Part shown: in pieces, positions 8,943 through 18,558 of the stretch | Layout: every line of letters starts with the position of its first letter | Numbering within the stretch: the stretch's first letter is position 1 | NCBI GenBank assembly: GCA_964392085.1 | Contig: CAYMOV010000010.1 | Coordinates: forward strand, 1-50,287 | DNA: 50,287 nucleotides | DNA from: CAYMOV01 sp964392085 | Lineage (GTDB): Bacteria > Oederibacteriota > Muellerivitia > Muellerivitales > Muellerivitaceae | Reading direction: 5' to 3' | The notes under the pieces: generated by a model | What the model saw: the letters and a program-made list of their open reading frames with translations, nothing else | The model's database searches: none | Told to the model about the DNA's origin: nothing | Translations under genes and position numbers: made by a program

Positions 8943-9524
8943 ATGTCCAACGGAACCGAAAAAGAAAAGGTCAACGGCGGCGCGGGCAAGGAAAAGGCCA
9001 AGAAGCCCCTGGTGCCCCCGGCGGCTCCCAAGCTCCGGGTCAGCCCCAAACTGTCCCTGCTCCAGGACGTCATCGCCCTGATGGGCGAGGCTCAAATCAA
9101 CGAGATCCTATTCGAGCAGGGCGGGGTCAAGATCCACCTGCGGAAGGGTTATGGCCCGCCCCTTGAGGCTTCCATGGGGTCCCAGGGGATGCAACCCCCC
9201 CAAGCCCAACCGATGCCCCAACTGGCCCCGGCCCAATTGCCGATCGCCGTGCCTCCGGGCGCCTCGGCGGCCGGGGACGACAAGACCCTGACCGTCACGG
9301 CCCCCATGGTGGGGACGTTCTACCGGTCCCCCGCGCCCGACGCGAAACCCTTCCTCCAGGAAGGCGGTCGCGTCGAGGCCGGGCAGGTGTTCTGCATCAT
9401 CGAGGCCATGAAACTGATGAACGAGATCAAGTCCGAGGTCTCGGGCAAGGTCGTGAAGATCCTGGTGCAGAACGGCCAAGCCATCGAATTCGGCCAACCC
9501 CTCTTGGTCGTCGACCCCAGCTGA
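8943..9524 (+). CDS. accB: Biotin carboxyl carrier protein of acetyl-CoA carboxylase
   Basis: A 193-residue AccB that carries biotin between the carboxylase and carboxyltransferase halves of acetyl-CoA carboxylase, the first step of fatty-acid synthesis. A Lys/Ala-rich N-terminus of about 30 residues precedes a conserved region with INEILFEQGGVKIHLRK. A Pro/Gln/Ala-rich linker follows, then the biotinyl domain with VTAPMVGTFYRSPAPDAKPF and EAMKLMNEI, in which Lys157 is the biotinylation site. It begins 30 bases after efp and 52 bases before accC. The efp-accB-accC order is common in bacteria. Confidence 0.96.
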   Translation: MSNGTEKEKVNGGAGKEKAKKPLVPPAAPKLRVSPKLSLLQDVIALMGEAQINEILFEQGGVKIHLRKGYGPPLEASMGSQGMQPPQAQPMPQLAPAQLPIAVPPGASAAGDDKTLTVTAPMVGTFYRSPAPDAKPFLQEGGRVEAGQVFCIIEAMKLMNEIKSEVSGKVVKILVQNGQAIEFGQPLLVVDPS

Positions 9525-9576
9525 CGGGGATCCCCCGACAAACGCCGAATCCACACCCAGATGGGAGCCCCTGAAC

Positions 9577-10950
9577 GTGTTCAAGAAAATCCTCATCGCC
9601 AACCGCGGCGAAATCGCCCTGCGAATCATCCGCGCCTGCAAGGAATTGGGGGTCAAAACCGTCGCCGTCCATTCGGAGGCCGACGCGGATTCCCTCCATG
9701 TGCACTTGGCCGACGAAAGCGTCTGCATCGGCAGGGCCTCCAGCCGTGAAAGCTACCTCAACATCCCGGCGGTGATCTCGGCCGCCGAGGTCACGGACGC
9801 CGAGGCCATCCACCCGGGCTACGGCTTCCTGGCCGAGAACGCCCATTTCGCCGAAGTCTGCGCGTCCTGCCAAATCAAGTTCATCGGCCCCAAACCGGAA
9901 GTCATGCGGTTGATGGGCGACAAGGTCGCCGCCTTGCAGACCGCGCGCCGGGCGGGCGTGCCCACGACCCCGGGATCGGACGGGCCGGTCAAGGACGAGA
10001 AGCAGGCCCTGGAGATCGCCAAGCGCATCAAATACCCCGTCATCATCAAGGCCACCGCCGGCGGCGGCGGCAAGGGCATGAGGATCGCCCACACGGACGT
10101 TTCCCTGACCAAGGCCTTCCAGACCGCGCGCGCCGAAGCCGAGGCGGCCTTCGGAAACCCTGAGGTCTACCTGGAGAAGTACCTGGAAGAGCCCCGGCAC
10201 ATTGAGGTCCAGATCCTGGGGGATGAGTACGGAAACCTCGTGCATTTGGGCGAGCGGGATTGCACCATCCAGCGGAGCCACCAAAAACTGCTGGAAGAGG
10301 CCCCTTCACCGGCCATTTCCGCCCGGCAACGCAAGCTGATCGGCAAGTACGCCTTGAAACTGGCCAAGTTGGTGAGGTACTCCTCCGCCGGGACCATCGA
10401 ATTCCTCATGGACAAGAACGGGGACTTCTTCTTCATGGAGATGAACACGCGGATCCAGGTGGAACACCCTGTCACCGAGGCCGTCATGGGCGTGGACATC
10501 ATGAAGGACCAGATCCGGGTGGCCGCAGGGGAAAAACTGGATTATCCCAAAGCCTTCCTGGAGCCCCGGGGCCATTCCATCGAATGCCGCATCAACGCGG
10601 AGGATCCTGAACACGGCTTCCGGCCCAGCCCCGGGACCATCACCAGCCTCCATATGCCCGGGGGACCCGGGATCCGGGTGGACAGCCACCTTTTCCAGGG
10701 CTACAAGGTGCCGCCCTATTACGACTCCCTGCTCGCCAAGGTCATTTCCCACGGGCCCACCCGTGAGGTCGCCATCCAACGGATGGTCCGGGCCCTCGAC
10801 GAGATGATCGTGGAAGGCGTCCATACCACCGCTCCCTTCCTCCGGAGGGTCCTGACCAGCGATCTGTTCCGGCGCGGCCAGTTCTCCACCAATTTCGTTG
10901 AACGATTCATTACGGATAAAGCCGACCATACCAAGGGGGCATCCAGTTGA
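9577..10950 (+). CDS. accC: Biotin carboxylase subunit of acetyl-CoA carboxylase
   Basis: A 457-residue ATP-grasp enzyme that carboxylates biotin on AccB using bicarbonate and ATP. FKKILIANRGEIALRIIRAC marks the N-terminal domain, the glycine-rich loop ATAGGGGKGMR the ATP lid, and MEMNTRIQVEHPVTE the metal and catalytic site. The length is typical (about 450). The start is GTG at 9577. The carboxyltransferase genes accA and accD are not in this window. The stop overlaps the TTG start of the next gene as TTGA. Confidence 0.96.
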   Translation: MFKKILIANRGEIALRIIRACKELGVKTVAVHSEADADSLHVHLADESVCIGRASSRESYLNIPAVISAAEVTDAEAIHPGYGFLAENAHFAEVCASCQIKFIGPKPEVMRLMGDKVAALQTARRAGVPTTPGSDGPVKDEKQALEIAKRIKYPVIIKATAGGGGKGMRIAHTDVSLTKAFQTARAEAEAAFGNPEVYLEKYLEEPRHIEVQILGDEYGNLVHLGERDCTIQRSHQKLLEEAPSPAISARQRKLIGKYALKLAKLVRYSSAGTIEFLMDKNGDFFFMEMNTRIQVEHPVTEAVMGVDIMKDQIRVAAGEKLDYPKAFLEPRGHSIECRINAEDPEHGFRPSPGTITSLHMPGGPGIRVDSHLFQGYKVPPYYDSLLAKVISHGPTREVAIQRMVRALDEMIVEGVHTTAPFLRRVLTSDLFRRGQFSTNFVERFITDKADHTKGASS

Positions 10951-12245
10951 AGATCACCGTTTATTTCTCCGCGTCCGAGGCCAAGCCCGGCGTGGTGGCC
11001 AAATCCACCGTGGTTTATGGGGACGTCCTGCGATTCGGCACGACGGTCGCCACGTTCCTTTACCACGGCGCCGCCGGCGTTTCCGTTCATCCGGATCCTG
11101 GTGCGGCCAAAAAGGCCTTCGCGAAGCTGAAAAGGGGCGAAGGCTTGCTGGCGGGGGAGCGTGACGGCGAGAAGATCCCGGGGTTCCACCTCAGCGGGTC
11201 CCCGTTGGAGTCCTCCCGGGACAAGATCAAGGGCCGGACCATCTGCTTCAGCTCGCCCGACGCCGCGGGGTTCCTGAAAGCCACCCAGGGCGCGGAGAAG
11301 GTCTTTTTGGGCGGGATCGTCAACCTGGGCAGCGTCTATGAGTCCGCACTCCGGAGCGGTAAGGACATCGTCGTCATCGCGGCCGGCTACGAGGGAAAGC
11401 CCACGCTCCCTGATACGGTCTTCGCCGGGTTGGTGGCGGATTTCCTCCAGAACACCGTGGCGAGCCACCCCATTGAGTTGGCCGAGTCCGCCAAGAAGGC
11501 CGTGGCCGACGCGAAAGCCTGGCAAGGAAGGCTGATCGACCTCATGCGAGGAAGCGATGAGGGGAAAATGTTGGCGCGGGTCGGTTGCGAGAAGGACGTG
11601 GATTTCGCGGCGAAGTTGAGCCGGCTCTCAAGCGCTCCCGTACTCCAGGACGGCCTCTTCGTCCGGGATCTCCCGCCCAAATTCATCCCCCGTGCGCCGG
11701 GGGAAGGCGTCCCGCCGGCACCCCGGAAGGGAAAGCCCATCAAGGTCCAAGTGCCGCTCTTCCCGAAAAACCCCGAGCACCCGACGCCGGGCCAGCTTTC
11801 CAAGGCGGCGGCCATCACGGCCAAGGCCGCGTCGAGCGTGAAGACCGCACCGGTCACTCCCTTGGTGGTCCCGGAGGCCGGAAAGAAAAAGGGCGCGAAG
11901 AACGGCGGTAAGAAGCTCCCGCTCTTCAGCAAAAAAACCGTGGCTCCCCTGCAGCTTAAGGCCCAGGTCCACCATGGGCATGGGGCCCAGGCGGCCACCG
12001 ACGCCCTCAAGGCCGCCCTCTCGAAGTTGGACGCCAAAGCCGCCAAGGAGACGGCCCTGGCCGCCAAAAAAAGCGCGGCGGCCGCACGGCTCCTCTCAAA
12101 AACGCAGGCGGCCGCGGCCAAATCCCAGGCCCCCAAAATCCTGAAACCGACGCCCAAGGCGGTTCCGGTGAAGGGCGCCAAGACGGCTCCCGCCCCCACT
12201 AAAGTCAAAACCGCGAAGGCCAAACCGGCCGCCCGGAAGAAATGA
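10947..12245 (+). CDS. ComB-like (2-phosphosulfolactate phosphatase family) protein with a basic histone-like tail
   Basis: A 432-residue protein in two parts. Residues 1 to about 245 match the ComB family by pattern: VVYGDVLRFGTTVATFLYHG, LLAGERDGEKIPGF, SGSPLESS and DTVFAGLVADFL. ComB removes phosphate from 2-phosphosulfolactate in coenzyme M synthesis, but most bacterial members are of unknown role. Two family signatures as I recall them differ here: the GNSP motif reads SGSP, and the TTNGT stretch reads SSPDA, so the reaction may differ. Residues about 250-432 form a low-complexity tail rich in Lys, Ala and Pro (for example AAKKSAAAARLLSK), like histone H1-type nucleoid proteins. The TTG start overlaps the accC stop; the gene overlaps thiD2 by four bases. 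Confidence 0.7.
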   Translation: MKITVYFSASEAKPGVVAKSTVVYGDVLRFGTTVATFLYHGAAGVSVHPDPGAAKKAFAKLKRGEGLLAGERDGEKIPGFHLSGSPLESSRDKIKGRTICFSSPDAAGFLKATQGAEKVFLGGIVNLGSVYESALRSGKDIVVIAAGYEGKPTLPDTVFAGLVADFLQNTVASHPIELAESAKKAVADAKAWQGRLIDLMRGSDEGKMLARVGCEKDVDFAAKLSRLSSAPVLQDGLFVRDLPPKFIPRAPGEGVPPAPRKGKPIKVQVPLFPKNPEHPTPGQLSKAAAITAKAASSVKTAPVTPLVVPEAGKKKGAKNGGKKLPLFSKKTVAPLQLKAQVHHGHGAQAATDALKAALSKLDAKAAKETALAAKKSAAAARLLSKTQAAAAKSQAPKILKPTPKAVPVKGAKTAPAPTKVKTAKAKPAARKK

Positions 12246-12697
12246 CGGTTCCCCGGACGGCCTCCCAAGGGCTTTGGCGGGCGTTGGACGCCAACGCCAA
12301 TCGGGTCCGGGAGGGTCTGCGCGTGGCCGAGGATGTGGCCCGGTTCCTTTGGGACGACCCCCGCCTGACCCGATCCCTCAAAAAAATCCGCCATGGAGTC
12401 ACCGGGGCCGAGAAGCGTCTATTCACTTCGGCCGCCCGGAGGGTCCGTTCCCGGGATGTGGAGGGGGACCTGGGACGGGGGAATTTGGAGGCCTCCGAGC
12501 GGATCCGCCGGAACCCGTCCGACTTGTTTCGCGCCAACCTGAAACGTGCCCAGGAGGCCCTTCGGAGCCTGGAGGAGTTCGCTAAGACCTTGGGGCGTCC
12601 CGAGGCCTTGGCGTTTAAAAGCCTTCGTTATGAGTGCTATCGCGCTGAGGAAATGTCCGAGAAACACCTGGGCTTGACCCGTCGAAAGGCTCGGTGA
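12242..12697 (+). CDS. thiD2: ThiD2-type hydroxymethylpyrimidine phosphate kinase, stand-alone
   Basis: A 151-residue all-helical protein matching the ThiD2 domain often fused to the N-terminus of ThiE. Visible blocks are LWRALDANANRVREGLRVAE, RSRDVEGDLG, NLKRAQEALRSLEEFAK and FKSLRYECY. ThiD2 phosphorylates HMP-phosphate to the pyrophosphate and replaces classical ThiD. Here it is stand-alone, and the neighbour thiC makes its substrate, which supports the call. It starts at ATGA overlapping the stop of the ComB-like gene and ends 114 bases before the thiC start. Confidence 0.8.
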   Translation: MTVPRTASQGLWRALDANANRVREGLRVAEDVARFLWDDPRLTRSLKKIRHGVTGAEKRLFTSAARRVRSRDVEGDLGRGNLEASERIRRNPSDLFRANLKRAQEALRSLEEFAKTLGRPEALAFKSLRYECYRAEEMSEKHLGLTRRKAR

Positions 12698-12811
12698 GCG
12701 GGAAAAAGGTTGAAACGTTGGGGCCTGAGGTCCGCCCTTCCCGGGGGCGTCCGTTGAAATCGCCGGGACCGCCCACTATGCTGAGAAAGACCCCCAAACC
12801 ACGAGGTGCCA

Positions 12812-14674
<1,863 letters not shown>

Positions 14675-14676
14675 TC

Positions 14677-14709
14677 GGATGATGAAAATGTCGAACTGAA
14701 GTGGCTTTT
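14677..14709 (+). repeat. 33-base near-repeat, copy 1 (after thiC)
   Basis: This stretch starts three bases after the thiC stop and matches 50116-50148 at 27 of 33 positions. It begins GGATGATGAAAA, has a shared CGAAC and GAAG in the middle and ends CTTTT. Both copies lie immediately downstream of a stop codon. The function is unknown. Confidence 0.55.
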
Positions 14710-14906
14710 CCATGTCTGGCTCGCGAATCGACTCCACAAAAACATTGGGATTTTGCGGAGATTCATTCGAACCGCGCGGCTGTTGACCCGCTTTGCGAAA
14801 ACTTAATTTCGCTTGGGTCGTCAGGCGGCTAGGCCGCTTGACGGAGGAAATTTTTTTCTCAGCACCCTATTAGAAGGGGATTGGGATTCAGGGGCCGGCT
14901 GGAAAT
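14710..14906. other. Non-coding gap between thiC and the ferredoxin terminator
   Basis: No gene is supported here. Small inverted repeats are present: GCGAAA at 14795-14800 with TTTCGC at 14807-14812, and a short GCGGC-TAG-GCCGC hairpin near 14824-14836. A run of seven T follows at about 14850. I cannot assign a function. Confidence 0.4.
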
Positions 14907-14939
14907 AAAAAAGGCCCGGGGATCCTCCCCGGGCCTTTT
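14907..14939. terminator. Bidirectional intrinsic terminator between thiC and the ferredoxin gene
   Basis: A ten-base-pair perfect stem (GGCCCGGGGA at 14913-14922 with TCCCCGGGCC at 14926-14935) and a three-base loop are flanked by six A on the left and four T on the right. It can end the + strand efp-thiC operon and the minus-strand ferredoxin transcript, whose stop is at 14951. Confidence 0.9.
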
Positions 14940-14950
14940 GCTCAATCGAC

Positions 14951-15265
14951 TCAGTTCACCAACTGGTTCCCAGGCTTCTTTGGGGGATCATTGGCCGGAC
15001 GAACCGGGACCTGTGCGTTGTTCTTGAAGGCGGGGGCCAGGTCCGCGTTGATCTTGGCGTAAGCGGGATCCTTGCTCGCATCCTCCACAATGGCGCCGAT
15101 GGGGCAAGCCGAAAAACAACTGGTGCACTCGGTGCATTCTTCGGGATCAATGATCATGAAGGCTTGGCCCTGGTAGTCGCCGGGGTGGATACAATTAACC
15201 GGACAAACTTCCACGCATTGGGCGTAAACCTCACCCAGGCACTTCTCGGTAATGACGTACGGCAT
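14951..15265 (-). CDS. fdxA: 7Fe-type ferredoxin (3Fe-4S / 4Fe-4S)
   Basis: A 104-residue electron carrier. Cysteines at 9, 17, 21 and 25 in a CxxxxxxxCxxxCPVNC pattern and 44, 47, 50 and 54 in a CxxCxxCxxxCP pattern resemble the Azotobacter FdI / FdxA group, which binds one 3Fe-4S and one 4Fe-4S cluster. The C-terminal 35 residues are a Pro/Asn-rich extension without cysteines. Start ATG (complement of 15263-15265) has AAGGAGG eight bases upstream. It is one of only two minus-strand genes in the window and stands alone between two terminator or promoter regions. Confidence 0.93.
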   Translation of the reverse strand: MPYVITEKCLGEVYAQCVEVCPVNCIHPGDYQGQAFMIIDPEECTECTSCFSACPIGAIVEDASKDPAYAKINADLAPAFKNNAQVPVRPANDPPKKPGNQLVN

Positions 15266-15346
15266 TGGTGAGTCCTCCTTGGAATGGGTCGAAACGCCCC
15301 ACCCAGCAAAACGGATCGGGTTTCCGATAGCATTGAAACGGCGCCT

Positions 15347-15375
15347 AGTTTAGAGGGGGCCCTTGCCGGCCGCAA
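15347..15375 (-). promoter_or_regulatory. Possible promoter for the ferredoxin gene
   Basis: Read on the minus strand, TTGCGG (15375-15370) and TAAACT (15352-15347) are 17 bases apart and about 80 bases upstream of the start codon. The -35 matches consensus at only three positions and the -10 at four, so this is a weak candidate. Confidence 0.35.
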
Positions 15376-15490
15376 CCCCCCAGTCCTATTTTTTTACTGG
15401 TGCCGGACGAGAGAAAGCCCAGGTTCTTGCGGCGGGTACGTCACGGGTGCTAGGGTGGCGCCGTCCCGAAGGGGTTCGCGCCCAGTCACC

Positions 15491-15519
15491 TTGACAAGAC
15501 CATGACCCCTTCTTATTCC
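15491..15519 (+). promoter_or_regulatory. Possible promoter for dnaJ-rsmE-aroE
   Basis: TTGACA at 15491-15496 is a perfect -35, but the best -10 at 17 bases is TATTCC, which fits poorly. It lies 100 bases before the dnaJ ATG. Another sigma factor or a different site may be used. Confidence 0.35.
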
Positions 15520-15618
15520 TGCAGATGAAAGGTAGGGAAAACCCAAGGGATAGAGCCCCCCGGCCCTCCGGCTGGGTAACCTTGCTCGCCACCCCATTGG
15601 AATTACCCTCAAGGATCC

Positions 15619-16776
15619 ATGTCCACACCCAAAGACTATTACGAACTCCTCGGCGTCCCCCGGAACGCCTCCGAGGACGACCTTAAAAAGGCCTTCCGCA
15701 ACCTGGCCAAGAAATACCACCCGGACGCAAACCCGGGGGATTCCACCGCCGAGGAAAAATTCAAGGAAATCAACGGGGCTTATGAGGTCCTTTCGGACCC
15801 CAAGAAACGACAGGCCTACGACCAATTCGGCCACGCCGGGGTGGGTGCCGGGGCGCCGGGTTCCGGTCCCGGAGGGGGATTCCGTCCGGGGGACTTCAAT
15901 GGGGCGGGAGTTGATTTTGGCGATCTCTTTGAAGGAGTCTTCGATAATTTCTTCGGGGGACAAGGGGGTCGGCGGACTTCGGGAGGCCAGGCTGGGGATG
16001 ACCTTCGATACGACCTTCATTTGGCCTTTGAGCAAGCCGCGTTTGGGTCCACCCAAGAGGTTAAGATCCGACACCTCGCGGAGTGCGAAACCTGCCACGG
16101 GTCTGGCGCCAAACCGGGCTCCGGCAAAACCACCTGCCATACCTGCCGGGGCACGGGACAAGTCCGGATGTCCCAGGGATTCTTTACGGTGGCCCGGACC
16201 TGCGCGAAGTGCCGCGGAACCGGGGAGGTGCCGGGCTCCCCTTGCGGTCCTTGCCATGGGGAGGGGCGCCTGGAGCGGGAGAAAACCCTGTCCGTGAAGA
16301 TCCCCGCCGGAGTGGATGAGGGTTCCCGGATGCGCCTACGGGGCGAGGGTGAGGCCGGCCTTCGTGGAGGTCCTCCCGGCGACCTTTATGTCTTCTTACA
16401 CGTCGAACCCCACCCGATTTTTCACCGGGACGGCCAGGATATTTCGTTGGAAGTGCCCATGACGTTCGTTCAAGCCGCCCTCGGGGCGGAGATCGAGGTC
16501 CCGACCTTGACGGGCGAGGTCCGTATGAAGGTTCCGGCGGGAACGCAATCCGGACGGGAATTTCGGATGAAAGGCAAGGGGCTCCGGGACCCGCAACATG
16601 GGGGGGAAGGCGACCAATTGGTCACGGTGGTGGTCGAAACGCCCACCAACCTCTCGTCCAAGCAAAAAAAGATCCTGGAGGATTTCCAAACGGCCTCCGA
16701 GGAAAAGAACCAGCCCGTCTTGACCGAGTTTCTCCGGCGCGCGAGGGCCCTGTTCACCGCCAAGAAAAGCAAATGA
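15619..16776 (+). CDS. dnaJ: Chaperone DnaJ
   Basis: A 385-residue type I J-protein that stimulates DnaK ATPase and delivers unfolded clients. The J domain (residues 1-70) has the HPD motif in KKYHPDANPGD. A Gly/Phe-rich linker (about 75-120) contains APGSGPGGGFRPG. The zinc region has four CxxCxGxG-type repeats: CETCHGSG, CHTCRGTG, CAKCRGTG and CGPCHGEG. The C-terminal client-binding domains follow. The length is typical. AAGGA lies just before the ATG at 15619. dnaK and grpE are not in the window. The downstream rsmE start is 32 bases away, so they likely share a transcript. Confidence 0.97.
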   Translation: MSTPKDYYELLGVPRNASEDDLKKAFRNLAKKYHPDANPGDSTAEEKFKEINGAYEVLSDPKKRQAYDQFGHAGVGAGAPGSGPGGGFRPGDFNGAGVDFGDLFEGVFDNFFGGQGGRRTSGGQAGDDLRYDLHLAFEQAAFGSTQEVKIRHLAECETCHGSGAKPGSGKTTCHTCRGTGQVRMSQGFFTVARTCAKCRGTGEVPGSPCGPCHGEGRLEREKTLSVKIPAGVDEGSRMRLRGEGEAGLRGGPPGDLYVFLHVEPHPIFHRDGQDISLEVPMTFVQAALGAEIEVPTLTGEVRMKVPAGTQSGREFRMKGKGLRDPQHGGEGDQLVTVVVETPTNLSSKQKKILEDFQTASEEKNQPVLTEFLRRARALFTAKKSK

Positions 16777-16808
16777 TCCGGGATGTTTGACGGACCGAGG
16801 GGGGGGCC

Positions 16809-17540
16809 GTGGTTGAGCGTCGGGTGTTTGTCTCGGGGGAATGCCCTGCGGACGGATTTTGGCTACCGGGGCCCCAAACGGTCCGATACGTGGCCCGAGT
16901 ACTCCGGGCCGGCCAAGGTGAGGCTTTTCAGGGGTTTGACTCCCAGGGAGCCCGTTGGAACCTGGAATGGATTTCTGAAACCAAGGGATTCAAGGTCCTG
17001 GGGGCCGAGGCACGTACCGAGGACACGCCTTTGAGCTTGGCCTTAGCCCAGGGTCTTCCCAAGGGGCCCAAATTCGACGGGATCCTCCGCCAGTGCACCG
17101 AAGCGGGAGTCCGATCTTTCTTTCCGATCCTGTCCGACCGCAGCGTGGTTCGTTTGGCGGAGGCCGAGCGCGAACCCAAGCGACTCCGGTGGGATAGAAT
17201 CCTCCAAGAGGCTTCCCGCCAATGCGGGAGGAGCGAAGTCCCTTTTCTGTCGGCTCCTTTGAAATGGGAAGAATGGTTGGAAACCCAAACCGGGTTTGAA
17301 CTTGTCCTGATCCCGGATCCCGGGGCCCCTTCCGGTATCCGGGAAGTGCTAAAATCCCATGGGATTTGCCGGCGGGTGGCTCTCATGATCGGACCCGAGG
17401 GTGGCTGGTCGGATCGGGAAAGGTCCGAGGCGACGGCCCTCGGGGCGGTCCTCGTGAGACTGCCCACGCCCGTTTTGAGGACTGAAACCGCGCCTCTGGC
17501 GGCCGTGTCCATGCTTCAATACCATTTCCACCCATCCTGA
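16809..17540 (+). CDS. rsmE: 16S rRNA (uracil-1498-N3)-methyltransferase
   Basis: A 243-residue SPOUT methyltransferase that methylates U1498 of 16S rRNA. An N-terminal PUA-like region contains VRYVARVLRAGQGEAF; the knotted C-terminal domain has MIGPEGGWSDRE and VLRTETAPLAA, the SAM-binding signature. The start is GTG at 16809, preceded by GAGGGGGGG, a strong ribosome site. dnaJ followed by rsmE is a recurring bacterial order. It ends nine bases before aroE. Confidence 0.94.
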   Translation: MVERRVFVSGECPADGFWLPGPQTVRYVARVLRAGQGEAFQGFDSQGARWNLEWISETKGFKVLGAEARTEDTPLSLALAQGLPKGPKFDGILRQCTEAGVRSFFPILSDRSVVRLAEAEREPKRLRWDRILQEASRQCGRSEVPFLSAPLKWEEWLETQTGFELVLIPDPGAPSGIREVLKSHGICRRVALMIGPEGGWSDRERSEATALGAVLVRLPTPVLRTETAPLAAVSMLQYHFHPS

Positions 17541-17549
17541 AAGGCCCCC

Positions 17550-18410
17550 ATGAAAACCATGCCTGTCCCGACGGGCCGGACCCGTTGGGCCTTCTTATTC
17601 GGGCATCCGGTGACCCATAGTTTTTCTCCCGCCATGCACAACGCGGCTTTTTCGGCGATTCGAATTGACTTGGCCTATGGGGCGCTGGACCTCCCCCCGG
17701 AGGGGACAGGAACGGCGGTGGAACTGCTGCGATCGGAAAGCGTGATCGGAGCCAATGTTACCGTTCCCTACAAGGAAGCGGTCCTTCCCCACCTCGACGA
17801 AATCGATGCTGAGGCCAAGTGGCTGCGATCCGTCAACACGCTTTATAAGAGGGGGAAGAAGGTGGTCGGGACCTCCACCGATGGAGCGGGTTTTGTCCGA
17901 TCCCTGGGCCGGGATGTCCGTGCCCTCCAAGGGGCGGCCGGGCTTTTAATCGGGGCAGGAGGGGCCGCCCGGGCCGTCGCGGGCGCGCTTCGCAAAACGG
18001 GACTCCGCCAACTACTGGTCTCGGACCTTGCCGAGGACCGGGTGAAGTCCTTGGTTCGGTTGCTGAGGAAGGCCGGTTCCCGGATGGAGGCGGTCGGGGT
18101 GAGCCGACAGGAGGCCGAAGGGAGTCTTTCCCGGTTGGCCTTGGTGGTCCAAGCGACGCCCTTAGGCTTGCATCCCGGGGATCCATCCCCCCTCCAACTC
18201 ACGTCGGCTCGCCCAGGCACCTTGGCGGTTGACCTGATTTATCACCGAAAGACGCCCTTTTTAAGGCAAGCCGCCGCCCGGGGTCTCAAACCCCGGGACG
18301 GGCTTGGGATGCTTCTCCACCAAGGGGCCCTTTCGTTCGAGCTTTGGACGGGTCGAAAAGCCCCGATTCCCGTGATGGAAGCCGCCCTCCGGAAAGCCTT
18401 GGGCCGCTGA
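17550..18410 (+). CDS. aroE: Shikimate dehydrogenase
   Basis: A 286-residue NADP-dependent enzyme reducing 3-dehydroshikimate to shikimate. The N-terminal substrate domain has FGHPVTHSFSPAMHNAAF and ANVTVPYKEA (catalytic Lys) with STDGAGF (catalytic Asp). The cofactor domain has LIGAGGAARAVAGAL. The C-terminal GLGMLLHQGALSFELWTG is the family signature. ATG at 17550 is chosen; ATG at 17559 is an alternative. The other shikimate genes in the window (aroC, aroK, aroB) lie 11 kb away behind the pilus operon. Confidence 0.95.
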   Translation: MKTMPVPTGRTRWAFLFGHPVTHSFSPAMHNAAFSAIRIDLAYGALDLPPEGTGTAVELLRSESVIGANVTVPYKEAVLPHLDEIDAEAKWLRSVNTLYKRGKKVVGTSTDGAGFVRSLGRDVRALQGAAGLLIGAGGAARAVAGALRKTGLRQLLVSDLAEDRVKSLVRLLRKAGSRMEAVGVSRQEAEGSLSRLALVVQATPLGLHPGDPSPLQLTSARPGTLAVDLIYHRKTPFLRQAAARGLKPRDGLGMLLHQGALSFELWTGRKAPIPVMEAALRKALGR

Positions 18411-18434
18411 CAAGCTTCCGGGGTGGATGGTTCG

Positions 18435-18463
18435 TTGACGGGGGATTCCTTCAATTCTATACT
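18435..18463 (+). promoter_or_regulatory. Sigma-70-type promoter for pilB-pilT-pilC
   Basis: TTGACG at 18435-18440 and TATACT at 18458-18463 are 17 bases apart, each differing from consensus at one position. Start of transcription would be near 18470, giving a leader of about 90 bases before pilB. Confidence 0.75.
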
Positions 18464-18558
18464 CATGAAAAGCCCTTCGCCCCGAAAACCCTTGTGAGAA
18501 GGCCGGTTTCACGTTTCGGGCCGGGTCGAAATTGGAACCGCCCCTTTTGAGGTGACGC

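Larger units (their letters stand above)
15266..15618. other. Divergent intergenic region, ferredoxin / dnaJ
   Basis: About 350 bases without a supported gene. It holds the ribosome site of the ferredoxin (CCTCCTT at 15274-15280 on the + strand), weak promoter candidates for both directions listed separately, and AAGGA just before dnaJ. I looked for a CIRCE element (TTAGCACTC-N9-GAGTGCTAA) upstream of dnaJ and did not find one. Confidence 0.6.

Noticed and set aside
12700..12811. Possible TPP riboswitch before thiC (CTGAGA at 12781-12786)
   Set aside because: Only the CTGAGA piece fits. The second conserved part (ACCTGATCTGGATAATGCCAGCG-like) is absent before the start codon, and the gap is too short for the full aptamer.
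15284..15505. Small + strand open frame of 73 codons between ferredoxin and dnaJ
   Set aside because: No ribosome site, no domain, and it covers the divergent promoter region.
15266..15618. CIRCE heat-shock operator before dnaJ
   Set aside because: No TTAGCACTC-N9-GAGTGCTAA or a close variant is present on either strand.
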